A stretch of 64,000 bases of DNA from Bacteroidota bacterium (GCA_021831685.1 JAKBMG010000175.1:1-64000), one strand, 5' to 3'; counted from the stretch's first letter, positions 27,672 to 36,739 are shown. Program-made: numbers and translations. The notes: generated by a model from the sequence alone, not told the origin.

Positions 27672-28247
27672 ATGAAAAATAAATTTTTAACAAGCGGTTC
27701 CATTATTGCTGCTGTATTTGCTTCGTTATGTTGTATTGGGCCTCTTGTCCTTGTCGGTTTTGGTATTGGCAGCGTTGCATTCTTTTCAAGATTTGATGCC
27801 TTCAGACCTTATCTTATCTTAGCGTCTGTACTGCTGCTCGTGCCGGCATCTTATCTTGCCTACAGAAAGCGGGAAGTAAAATGCGAAGATGGCTCATGCA
27901 AAATTGAAAGCGCAGGTAAATGGAACAAGATCTCAGTTTGGTTTGCAATTTTAATAGTTGCCGGTTTTATAGCCGTTCCATATTTAGGCTTTGCTAAGTC
28001 CGGTCAGAATCAATTAACTGATAGTCATAAATTTCAAACAGTAAAGCTAAAGATTAATAATATGGATTGTGAAGCTTCCGCATTAGGTTTGCAAAGTCAA
28101 TTAAAAAAAGAAAAGGGAGTCAAAGCTGCATCAATCTTATATAAGGGAAGAAAAGGCATAGTCGAATACGATTCTAAAAAGATAACTTCTCAAAATATTG
28201 TAAATATTTTGAAAGATGAAGGATATCCTTCAAAAATTATTAAATAG
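27672..28247 (+). CDS. MerT-like mercuric/metal transporter fused to a C-terminal HMA-like domain (MerTP)
   Basis: 'SGSIIAAVFASLCCIGPLVLVGFGIGS' plus C-terminal 'VKLKINNMDCEASALGLQSQLKKEKGVKAASI'. Confidence 0.85.
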   Translation: MKNKFLTSGSIIAAVFASLCCIGPLVLVGFGIGSVAFFSRFDAFRPYLILASVLLLVPASYLAYRKREVKCEDGSCKIESAGKWNKISVWFAILIVAGFIAVPYLGFAKSGQNQLTDSHKFQTVKLKINNMDCEASALGLQSQLKKEKGVKAASILYKGRKGIVEYDSKKITSQNIVNILKDEGYPSKIIK

Positions 28248-28255
28248 GAATAATT

Positions 28256-28570
28256 ATGAAAAAGGAAAAACTTGTAATTGAAATTCAGCATTTTCACGGC
28301 TGCCCGAATTCCCCCAAGATGATTGAGGCCTTAAAGAAGCGATAAAAGAATTTAACGGACAAATTATTTATCAAGAAGTTCTTGTCGAATCAAACGAACA
28401 AGCAGCTAAAATAAATTTCCGCGGTTCACCTACTTTGCTTATCAACGGGAATGATTTTGAAAATTTGCCAGCTCCTGAAAAACCCGGCTTTAACATGCCG
28501 TTATTATCCCAAAGGATTACCTACAACCGAACAGATTAAGAATGCGTTGGTTGCTTTAAGTATTAAATAA
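28256..28570 (+). pseudogene. Frameshifted thioredoxin-like/DF-type small protein of the mer-like locus
   Basis: MKKEKLVIEIQHFHGCPNSPKMIE / GLKEAIKEFNGQIIYQEVLVESNEQAAKINFRGSPTLLINGNDFENLPAPEKPGF / KGLPTTEQIKNALVALSIK* in shifted frames. Confidence 0.7.
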
Positions 28571-28597
28571 ATTATTTCCCTCTCAAAACACAATCTG

Positions 28598-28649
28598 ATT
28601 TGCAATTATCACTGCAAATTGTTATTATTCAATTAATCAATTGAATAAT
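28598..28649. promoter_or_regulatory. Two inverted repeats upstream of the ArsR-rhodanese gene (candidate operator)
   Basis: ATTTGCA-attatcac-TGCAAAT (28598-28619) and ATTATTCAATT-aatc-AATTGAATAAT (28624-28649), both perfect. Confidence 0.6.
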
Positions 28650-28665
28650 TTATTGAGATGATTTT

Positions 28666-29328
28666 ATGACTGGCAGAGAATTTAAGGATTTTACTTTCCA
28701 GCAATTGGCTAACATAGCCACTGCTTTTGCAAGTCCAAAACGACTTGAAATATTAGACCTCCTTTCACAAGGTGAAAAAGACGTTGACTCTTTAACTAAA
28801 GAGACAAATATGAATTTTGCAAACACATCGCGACATCTGCAAATCCTAAAGAATGCAAAGATTGTTCAGAGCAGGAAAGAAGGAATTCGCGTTATCTATT
28901 TCCTTGCATCAGATGAAGTAATAAAATACTGGAAAAGCTTACAGACCCTTGCTGAACAAAGCGCTGCTGAATTACGGGAAGTTATAAAGTCATTTCTTGA
29001 AGAAAGAAGCGTATTAGAACCCATTTCTATGAAAGAATTACAGTCAAAAATTAAGAAAGATGAAATTACAATAATTGATGTAAGACCAAAAGAAGAATAC
29101 ATCAATGGTCATTTGCCCGGCGCAGTCTCTGTCCCAATGTCCGAGCTAAAAAGTAAAATAAAAAACTTGCCAGCCGGTAAAGAGATTATAGCTTACTGCC
29201 GTGGTAAATATTGTGTAATGGCTCCCGAAGCAGCAAAGATTTTAACCGGGAAAGGATTTAAGACAACAATCATGCAAGATGATGTTAACTCTTGGCGCTT
29301 TGCCGGATTAAAAATTGAAACTAATTAG
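28666..29328 (+). CDS. ArsR-family regulator fused to a rhodanese domain
   Basis: ArsR HTH 'LANIATAFASPKRLEILDLLSQGEKDVDSL'; rhodanese 'IIDVRPKEEYINGHLPGAVSVP' with loop 'YCRGKYCVMAPEAA'. Confidence 0.92.
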   Translation: MTGREFKDFTFQQLANIATAFASPKRLEILDLLSQGEKDVDSLTKETNMNFANTSRHLQILKNAKIVQSRKEGIRVIYFLASDEVIKYWKSLQTLAEQSAAELREVIKSFLEERSVLEPISMKELQSKIKKDEITIIDVRPKEEYINGHLPGAVSVPMSELKSKIKNLPAGKEIIAYCRGKYCVMAPEAAKILTGKGFKTTIMQDDVNSWRFAGLKIETN

Positions 29329-29336
29329 AGTTAAAC

Positions 29337-30620
29337 ATGCAAAACAAAAAGATAGTTATTCTTGGCGGAGGAATAGGAGGTATAGTAATTGCAAATCGTC
29401 TTGCAAAATTACTTCCGCAGGAAATAGAACTTGTCTTGATTGAAAAAAATAAACTGCATTCCTTTCCGGCATCTTATTTATGGTTAATGGTAAATAAAAG
29501 AAAGCCTCAGCAGATTACTTCGCAAGTGAGCGAACTCGTTAATAAACGGGTAAATATTTTATATGAAAAAGTAACTGAAATTAATGCAGCAAATAAAATT
29601 GTTGTTACTGAAAGCAATAAAATTGATTTCGATTACCTGGTTATTGCTCTTGGCGCCGAACTGGATAAAACGCATTTCGATAAACAACAATTCGGCATCC
29701 ATAATTTTTTTACAATGGAAGGCGCTGAAAAATTAAAAGATGCACTGAAAAATTTTGAAGGCGGAAATGTTTCAATTGTTGTTTCTTCACTTCCGTACAA
29801 ATGTCCGGGAGCTCCTTATGAAGGCGCGATGCTGATAGCTGATTTTCTAAACAAGCGTAAATTAAAAAAAACGGTAACAATAAATCTTTACACGCCTGAA
29901 CCGCAGCCGCTGCCCGTTGCCGGTCCCGAACTTGGAAATTCTGTTAAAGAGATTTTAGATATGAAAGGAGTTGGCTTCCATCCCCAAAATCAATTGGTCT
30001 CTATTAACTATAATGAAAGAAGGATTGAATTCAGTTCAGGCAACCCGGTTGATTATGATTTATTGGTTTTAATTCCATCGCATAAAGCGCCGGAAGTAAT
30101 TACTAAATCGGATCTTGTTGATGAATCAAGCTTGCCTGCTGGTCAGGTAGGCTTGCCTGCCGGACAAGCAGGCTGGATACCTGTTGATAAAGATACGCTT
30201 CAAACAAAGTTTCCTGACATATATGCAATTGGAGATGTTACTTCAATTGCAATTCCCGGCAGATGGCATCCCGACAAGCCAATGAAACTTCCGAAAGCCG
30301 GTGTGTTTGCACATTCACAAGCATTAACTGTCGCTGAAATCATTTCTTCAAAAATTATTGGTAGAGAAACAAAGGAATATTTCTGCGGCGATGGCTTTTG
30401 TATGCTCGAAGTGGGCGAAGATTTAGCCGGCTTTGCTTATGGTGATTTTTACGCTTCACCTCATCCTGATGTTAAGTTAAAACGCCTTGGTAAAATTTGG
30501 CATTGGGGCAAAGTTCTTTTTGAAAAGTGGTGGCTTTCTCCTTATGGTTTGAGAAAATCATTTTACAAAACTATGATAGAATTAGGCGCTAAAATTTTAA
30601 GAATACCTTTAAGTTTATGA
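29337..30620 (+). CDS. SQR-like FAD/NAD(P)-dependent oxidoreductase
   Basis: 'KIVILGGGIGGIVIANRL', 'YKCPGAPYEGAMLIADFL', 'IYAIGDVTSI', 'YFCGDGFCMLEVGEDLAGF'; contains insert SLPAGQVGLPAGQA. Confidence 0.88.
   Translation: MQNKKIVILGGGIGGIVIANRLAKLLPQEIELVLIEKNKLHSFPASYLWLMVNKRKPQQITSQVSELVNKRVNILYEKVTEINAANKIVVTESNKIDFDYLVIALGAELDKTHFDKQQFGIHNFFTMEGAEKLKDALKNFEGGNVSIVVSSLPYKCPGAPYEGAMLIADFLNKRKLKKTVTINLYTPEPQPLPVAGPELGNSVKEILDMKGVGFHPQNQLVSINYNERRIEFSSGNPVDYDLLVLIPSHKAPEVITKSDLVDESSLPAGQVGLPAGQAGWIPVDKDTLQTKFPDIYAIGDVTSIAIPGRWHPDKPMKLPKAGVFAHSQALTVAEIISSKIIGRETKEYFCGDGFCMLEVGEDLAGFAYGDFYASPHPDVKLKRLGKIWHWGKVLFEKWWLSPYGLRKSFYKTMIELGAKILRIPLSL
30130..30171 (+). repeat. In-frame tandem 21-nt palindromic-type insert in the SQR-like gene
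   Basis: GCTTGCCTGCTGGTCAGGTAG / GCTTGCCTGCCGGACAAGCAG (17/21 identical). Confidence 0.65.
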
Positions 30621-30748
30621 AGACTGCTGCTTTCAATAAATTTGCTTCGGAGTATGATAGTTGGTTTGACACGTATACTTTTGCATATCAATCAGTATTA
30701 TCCGCCTTGGCTCGCCAAGGGCGAGACAGGTCAGCAATTAAACAATAA
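30617..30748 (+). pseudogene. 5' fragment of a SAM methyltransferase terminated by a palindromic repeat
   Basis: MKTAAFNKFASEYDSWFDTYTFAYQSVLSALARQGRDRSAIKQ*; typical methyltransferase start, then cgccttggctcgccaagggcgagacagg. Confidence 0.6.
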
Positions 30749-30767
30749 TAATTAAGGAGATATAAAT

Positions 30768-31301
30768 ATGAGCAAAATAAATAACGTAAATATAGAAGGC
30801 GTTCAATCATTCGAAACCCAACTTAAGAGCAATCCTTCTGAGGCAAGAAGGACCCAGGGAATCGAGGGAGAATGGATCCTTGAAGAAGGCAGCGCCCAAT
30901 TCGTTTCTAAAATAAAATTTGAAAATGGAGAAACAGAATTCATTGTTGACAACCCAACATTTATGGGTGGAAGCGGTTCACATCCGGGACCAATGCACTA
31001 CTGCTTTTACGGATTAGCATCATGCTATACCGGAACATTTGCAACTATGGCTGCTATGCTCGGTATAAAATTAAAAAAGCTAACCACGAAGGTTGAAGCC
31101 GATCTGAATTTTTCAAAAGTATTCGGCATTGGTGAAGAGCCAATTATGGAAGAAGTTCGTGTTAAGTTGACTGTTGTAAGCGATGATCCTATCGAAAAAA
31201 TAAAGCAGGTTGAAGAACTTGCTTTGCAGCGATGCCCGGTGGTATTTACACTTAAGAATCCGGTTAAGTTGGTTCCGTCTTTAGAAGTAAATAATGAGTA
31301 G
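30768..31301 (+). CDS. OsmC-family protein
   Basis: 'HPGPMHYCFYGLASCYTGTFATMAAMLGIKLKKL' and 'ALQRCPVVFTLKNPV'. Confidence 0.88.
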   Translation: MSKINNVNIEGVQSFETQLKSNPSEARRTQGIEGEWILEEGSAQFVSKIKFENGETEFIVDNPTFMGGSGSHPGPMHYCFYGLASCYTGTFATMAAMLGIKLKKLTTKVEADLNFSKVFGIGEEPIMEEVRVKLTVVSDDPIEKIKQVEELALQRCPVVFTLKNPVKLVPSLEVNNE

Positions 31302-31307
31302 CATAGA

Positions 31308-31877
31308 ATGAAAGTTAGAGACAGCGGAATGCCGGAAGAATCTTACTGGGAAATTTTTTTTAATCCACCGTACATTCTTTCACAGCTTCAATTTGATGAG
31401 ACAATTAAAGATGCCGTTGAGTTCGGATCAGGCTATGGCACATTTACAATCCCTGCTGCTAAAATCATCAATGGAAATTTGCATGCTTTTGATATTGAAC
31501 CGGAGATGATTTCTATTCTTAAAGAAAAAGTTCTTAAAGGAAAAATATCCAACATAAAAATACATCAAATTGATTTTGTAAAAGAAGGAACAAAGTTTAA
31601 TGATGAGTCGGTTGATTACACAATGCTCTTCAACATTCTTCATGCAGAAGATCCCATTTCATTATTGAAAGAAACTCATCGCATTCTAAAACATGACGGC
31701 AAAGTTGGGGTAATTCATTGGATTTATTCTTCATCAACTCCAAGAGGTCCTTCTTTAGACATTAGACCAAAGCCAGACCAGTGTATTGCCTGGCTCAAAG
31801 AAGCCGGCTTCGCTTTGGGAAGCGGTGTTATATCTTTACCGCCGTATCATTACGGCATTATTGGAATTAAAAAATAA
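31308..31877 (+). CDS. Class I SAM-dependent methyltransferase
   Basis: 'AVEFGSGYGTFTIPAAKIINGNLHAFDIEPEMI', 'DYTMLFNILHAEDPISLLKETHRILKHDGKVGVIHW'. Confidence 0.9.
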   Translation: MKVRDSGMPEESYWEIFFNPPYILSQLQFDETIKDAVEFGSGYGTFTIPAAKIINGNLHAFDIEPEMISILKEKVLKGKISNIKIHQIDFVKEGTKFNDESVDYTMLFNILHAEDPISLLKETHRILKHDGKVGVIHWIYSSSTPRGPSLDIRPKPDQCIAWLKEAGFALGSGVISLPPYHYGIIGIKK

Positions 31878-31918
31878 ATACTTAAACAAAAATAATAAAT
31901 CAAAAACAGAGAACATTT

Positions 31919-32272
31919 ATGAAATATCTTATCATCATTAATGACGCGCCTTACGGAACAGAAAAAGCATATAACGCATTAAGGCTTGCTATGCAACTCA
32001 AAAGGGATAATGGAAACAACGAAATAAGAATTTTCCTTATGGCTGATGCTGCATTCTCTGCTTTACCAAATCAAAATACACCTACCGGATATTACAACAT
32101 AGAACGAATGTTGAAGTCAATATTAAACAAAGGCGGACACATAAGAATTTGCGGTACTTGCGCAGATGCACGCGGTATAAAAAATCTTGCTCTTATTGAA
32201 GGCGCTGAAATCAGTACTATGGCAGAGTTAGCTGTGTGGACGATGGATGCGGATAAGATTATAACATTTTGA
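31919..32272 (+). CDS. DsrE/DsrF-like family protein
   Basis: 'YLIIINDAPYGTEKAYNALRLAMQL', 'IRICGTCADARGI'. Confidence 0.88.
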   Translation: MKYLIIINDAPYGTEKAYNALRLAMQLKRDNGNNEIRIFLMADAAFSALPNQNTPTGYYNIERMLKSILNKGGHIRICGTCADARGIKNLALIEGAEISTMAELAVWTMDADKIITF

Positions 32273-32473
32273 AGAATTTCAATGTGGGTTGAAAATAAAT
32301 TTATAAAACAAATGAAAACAGCATTATAGGAAATCCATTTACTTAATGTTAAAAGATGAGCTTACCCATTTTTTTTATCAGATTAAAAATCTTTGATTCT
32401 AAAATCATTCCCGTCATATTGCATCAATTTAATTTTAATACTCTAAGGTATTTATTATGGTTTTTCTTATTGT

Positions 32474-35461
32474 TCACATATCAATACTTTTCAAAAGTTC
32501 ATTCGCAATATTGGAGCTCTCAAGCCGCATTATGCTTTCTTCAGCGCTTCCGAAGCTTAAAAGATTAATACTACCATACCAAACAATCTTTTGATCAATC
32601 ACTGCAAATTTCTGGTGAATATTTGATTTGAATAATAAGTTGATACCTTCCTTTTTTAATATATCAAGAGCATGCTTCAAAAGTAATCTATCCTTTTCTC
32701 TGTAATCTTCTAGTGGTCTCGTTAAAATAATTACCTTAACATTATTACTTACCGTTATTCTTAAATGTTGAAGTAATTGTTCAGACCGTCTTTTTGAAAC
32801 AAAAGGGCTGACAATGAAAATTTCTTTCTGTGCGCTCACAATATCGATGCTATAAACCGGCAAGAAGCTATCCTTGTTGAAAATAAAATTAATCAATTCC
32901 GCTGTCCCGCCTTGCAGAATTTCTCCTTTCGCTTTATAACCAAACGAAGCGTAACTGTTGAGCCGTTTGTTGTACATCTTCTCAAGCATTCTAACATAAA
33001 TATCGACATAATCATAAACTTGAACTTCATTTTTACTTTCATATAACCTATTAAGCCTGCCGGCATATTGCTGCAAAGTGCCTCTCCACGAAATAGGCAT
33101 CGTCAGAAATAAAGTATCAAGCCGCGGCTCGTCAAAACCTTCACCAATATATTTACCGGTTGCAACCAACGTTAACGGCTTTCCCGGCGGTGTCTCAGAA
33201 ATTCTTTTTAATGTTTCTCTTGTTTCTTTAACCCCGGTTTTCCCGGTGAGAGTTATTACATCCGGAATTTTCTCATTCAACATTTTTGAAAGAAGTTCAA
33301 CATGAGCGGTTCTTTCTGTTAAGACAAGAGAGCTTCTGCCTCTTTCATAATTTTTTATTACATCACCGGCAATAAGCTGGTTGCGCATTTCATTCACCGT
33401 TAATTCAGAATACAGTTCTTGTATTGTTGGTGTTTTCTCATCTTTATCTACCGGCACTCTGTAGCTTGTAAATCTTGGAATAACAAAGTGTTCAAAGGGT
33501 CTTTGTCCGGCTTGCGCTTTTGCCTCAACTTTGAATCTTACAGGTCCGCAATGCATAAAAATAATTGGATGATGCCCGTCCAATCTTACCGGTGTTGCGG
33601 TTAATCCATAAACATATTTTGCGTGGGCATTTTTTAGAATCAGTTCAAAGCTAAAAGCCGGAACATGATGGCACTCATCGACAATCACCATTCCGTAATT
33701 TTTAATAAAATCTTTTATTTCATTTCCTCTGTATAATGACTGTATTATAGCAACATCAATAATACCGGTTAAATTTTCTTTCCCGCCGCCGAGTTGTCCG
33801 ATTAAAGACTGCCGCTTCTGCCTTCCCCGCTTTTTCTCAAGCGCCGGTAATTCTTCCTTAATATTTAGAAACTCAGATAGCCTTGTAATCCATTGCGTCA
33901 GCAACTGCTGCCTGTGGACCAGCACAAGTGTATTGGTTTTCCTTTCTGCAATTAGATTAGCTGCTACTACCGTTTTCCCGAATGCTGTGGCAGCGGCTAA
34001 TACTCCGTTATCATATTTTATTAGCTCATTTATTGCTGTAAGCTGATCGTTCCTTAACTTCCCGTTAAACTCAACATTAATATTTCTACCATGATTAGTT
34101 TTATCCGTGATTTCTATATCCATATCAAATTCAGTAAATAAATTCTTTACATCTGCTTCGCAGCCTCTCGGCAGACAAAGATATTCTTCTGTCTCATCAG
34201 AGCAAGAAATAATTCTCGGCTTGTTATAAGTAGTCATTCGCAACGCTTGAGCTTTGTAAAACTCCGGGTTCTTAAATGCAGCTAACCGTTTCAAAACATT
34301 AAGCGCCTTTTGAGAAACGCCATTCTTCAATACATAAATCATATTTGCTTTTACAAGATTTATTTTATCCGGGAAGTCGTTTTTTGTCAAATGAACTGTC
34401 TGAGATTTCTCCCAAGGCTTAGGTGTTTCTTCATCGTCTTTTCTCAACGCTCCTAATTCGTTTCCATAACAGTCTGAGGAAAGTTTTGTTGTTAATGTTT
34501 CAATTGAATCTTTCGGTAATTTTTTTATTGAGCTTAAGAATTCCCACTGGTCTGTATACGGTATGAAATTCTCATCGATAAAAACGCTGTTGCCTTTTTT
34601 TCTTGCCGTCATTTGAAGCGGAAGCGCAATCAAATTTCCAAAGCCGCCTTTGGGCATTGTATCTTGATTAGGGAAAAATCTGTCGTAAGATTTGAATTTG
34701 ATTTCATGTCTTTTGTTCATTGAATAGGTAAGTAAAGAGGTCCCAAATTTCCTTGCTAAAGCGGCAGATATTGGCTCATCAAAGAAGAACCAAGCATGAG
34801 CACCGTTCCCGGAGCGGGAGCGTTCAACCGCAAAAGGAATATCAAACTCCTTGCATACATTTCTCAATAAGGAAATATCTTTTTCCCAACCATCATCATC
34901 AAAATCAATAGCTAAGAAGTAACAAGTTTCATCAAGCTGCATCGGATAAATGCCTGCAATTATGTTTCCCCTTAAATGTTCGTTAACAACTTTTTCATTT
35001 AGAATTTGAAATGATTTATTAGCGCATTCCGAGCATTTTATTTTCGGCTTGCTGCATATCCCGGGTTTCCATTCGTTAAGACAAACAGGCGAATAACCTG
35101 AAGCACCATTTTTATTTTGCCATCTTTTAGCGAAGACATCTTCTCTTCCCTTAAAGAGCGACATAAATAATCTTATCTTAGAATCGGGACTGCTGTTTTG
35201 ATTAATTGAAGAAATATTTTCATGATGTGTTTCTGCCTCTGATGAATTTATAAATCGATACGAAGCAGTTGGTGTCTCAGTTGCAATTATTGTTTCATCA
35301 AGATGAGAGGGGATTTGCCTATCCAGCAGGAAGCTGTCAAGCTGCTCTTTCAGCTTTTTATTTTCCGCTTCTAGTCTTTCGTTTTCGATAAGCAGAGACT
35401 GAATCTTATCAAGCAGAGACATATTCTTATTTTTGTCGTCAGTCATTGTTGTGCTTTTCAA
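32474..35461 (-). CDS. Archaeo-eukaryotic primase + SF2 DEAD/DEAH helicase + PLD nuclease (TOTE-conflict-type)
   Basis: Coiled-coil N-terminus; zinc cluster 'C..GICSKPKIKCSEC'; AEP motifs 'FLAIDFDDD' and 'RSRSGNGAHAWFFFD'; helicase 'AATAFGKTVVAANLI', 'VDECHH', 'YAGRLNR'; PLD 'HQKFAVIDQKIVWYGSINLL'. Confidence 0.85.
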   Translation of the reverse strand: MKSTTMTDDKNKNMSLLDKIQSLLIENERLEAENKKLKEQLDSFLLDRQIPSHLDETIIATETPTASYRFINSSEAETHHENISSINQNSSPDSKIRLFMSLFKGREDVFAKRWQNKNGASGYSPVCLNEWKPGICSKPKIKCSECANKSFQILNEKVVNEHLRGNIIAGIYPMQLDETCYFLAIDFDDDGWEKDISLLRNVCKEFDIPFAVERSRSGNGAHAWFFFDEPISAALARKFGTSLLTYSMNKRHEIKFKSYDRFFPNQDTMPKGGFGNLIALPLQMTARKKGNSVFIDENFIPYTDQWEFLSSIKKLPKDSIETLTTKLSSDCYGNELGALRKDDEETPKPWEKSQTVHLTKNDFPDKINLVKANMIYVLKNGVSQKALNVLKRLAAFKNPEFYKAQALRMTTYNKPRIISCSDETEEYLCLPRGCEADVKNLFTEFDMDIEITDKTNHGRNINVEFNGKLRNDQLTAINELIKYDNGVLAAATAFGKTVVAANLIAERKTNTLVLVHRQQLLTQWITRLSEFLNIKEELPALEKKRGRQKRQSLIGQLGGGKENLTGIIDVAIIQSLYRGNEIKDFIKNYGMVIVDECHHVPAFSFELILKNAHAKYVYGLTATPVRLDGHHPIIFMHCGPVRFKVEAKAQAGQRPFEHFVIPRFTSYRVPVDKDEKTPTIQELYSELTVNEMRNQLIAGDVIKNYERGRSSLVLTERTAHVELLSKMLNEKIPDVITLTGKTGVKETRETLKRISETPPGKPLTLVATGKYIGEGFDEPRLDTLFLTMPISWRGTLQQYAGRLNRLYESKNEVQVYDYVDIYVRMLEKMYNKRLNSYASFGYKAKGEILQGGTAELINFIFNKDSFLPVYSIDIVSAQKEIFIVSPFVSKRRSEQLLQHLRITVSNNVKVIILTRPLEDYREKDRLLLKHALDILKKEGINLLFKSNIHQKFAVIDQKIVWYGSINLLSFGSAEESIMRLESSNIANELLKSIDM

Positions 35462-35672
35462 TTCAATATGAAAATAGAAAGAAATAGGGTAAGAAGAAAT
35501 ATTAGGGGGTAAGGATTTTGTATTTTAAGTTATTGCGCCTTTCAACTCTTTTCGGTAAGTTAAATATTGAAAGTGCTAAGTTATTGTAAAAGAATATTGC
35601 TATTAAGGTGTCACTTAATCACGAAATTGATTGTTAGAGAAAGTGATAGTAATTAGGAAAGTAAGTGGTAAA

Positions 35673-35906
35673 ATGAAAAATTTGTTAAGCCGAATAACCA
35701 TTGACCCCGAAATATGTCATGGTAAACCTACTATCCGGGGACTAAGATATCCAGTTGAAAACATGCTTGAATTAATGGCATCGGGAATGAGTGTGGATGA
35801 ACTGCTTAAAGACTACCCGGATCTGGAAAAGGAAGATTTTTTAGCTTGTTTAGAATACGCAGCTAAACTTTCACATGTAAAAAGCATTTATAAAACAGCC
35901 TCGTGA
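35673..35906 (+). CDS. DUF433 family antitoxin-like protein
   Basis: 'RITIDPEICHGKPTIRGLRYPVENMLELMASGMSVDELLKDYPDLEKEDFLACLEYA'; ORF track opens at 35631. Confidence 0.8.
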   Translation: MKNLLSRITIDPEICHGKPTIRGLRYPVENMLELMASGMSVDELLKDYPDLEKEDFLACLEYAAKLSHVKSIYKTAS

Positions 35907-36115
35907 AATTTTTAATTGATGCGCAACTACCAAAATCATTATCAGAGTTTTTGAAGCACAAAGGCTTCAATTCAATCCACACTTTAGAACTTCCCGGTAA
36001 AAATAGAACTAAAGATATTCAAATTATCCAAGAAGCAATAAAAGAAAACCGAGTTGTCATTAGTAAGGACATAGAAGAGACATTGCTGAGCGAGATTAAA
36101 ATAAGTTTGTATTAG
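35903..36115 (+). CDS. DUF5615 PIN-like toxin, probably C-terminally truncated
   Basis: 'MKFLIDAQLPKSLSEFLKHKGFNSIHTLELP...RVVISKD' then the sequence diverges and ends early; ATGA-type overlap with DUF433. Confidence 0.65.
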   Translation: MKFLIDAQLPKSLSEFLKHKGFNSIHTLELPGKNRTKDIQIIQEAIKENRVVISKDIEETLLSEIKISLY

Positions 36116-36123
36116 GAAGACCA

Positions 36124-36330
36124 ATGAAACAAAAACGAAAACCAAAAATCCGGAAGGATCATAAAGGAGAATATATTCTCCGGATATATTTTGTAAGAGG
36201 GAAAATGAAAAAGGGAAAGATATATGTAATCGACGGAATTCCAGTGGAAGAATTCTACCTTCAAAACGCCGGCCCGATTACGCTTTTACAAAATGGAGAT
36301 TATGATGTATTAAATGAACAGGGGTATTGA
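36124..36330 (+). CDS. Hypothetical small basic protein
   Basis: 68-aa ORF directly downstream on the same strand; no recognised family. Confidence 0.35.
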   Translation: MKQKRKPKIRKDHKGEYILRIYFVRGKMKKGKIYVIDGIPVEEFYLQNAGPITLLQNGDYDVLNEQGY

Positions 36331-36488
36331 ATTTGCGTTATAATTTTTCAAGGTCATCTAAGTCTTTATAGCGCCCGGAAGCAGCTTTATTTTTTTAATT
36401 TAGCAAATCACTACTAACCGACAAAAGGGATAAAAAAAGGAGCTGCATAAAACAGCCCCCGATGTTGTAAATTTGGATTAGCAACAAT

Positions 36489-36704
36489 TCAAAGGATACG
36501 ACATGAGTATAGATACGGAAATAAATTAATTGAAATTTGGCATTTGACATTTATCCCGAATGAAGACCTTTGCAAAACTGTTTTAAACTCATGCCGGTTG
36601 GCCGTGCCTGTCTTCTGATAAATATTCCGGGTATGTGTCTTTATCGTGTTGAGCGAGACGAACAGCATGTCGCATATCTGCATGTTGCTGTATCCATCAA
36701 GCAA
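36489..36704 (-). pseudogene. Truncated LuxR-type HTH fragment
   Basis: 'MLDGYSNMQICDMLFVSLNTIKTHTRNIYQKTGTANRHE' without an N-terminal domain. Confidence 0.55.
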
Positions 36705-36739
36705 AAGAGCAGCGACTTACTACAAGATGAATGAAGGAA

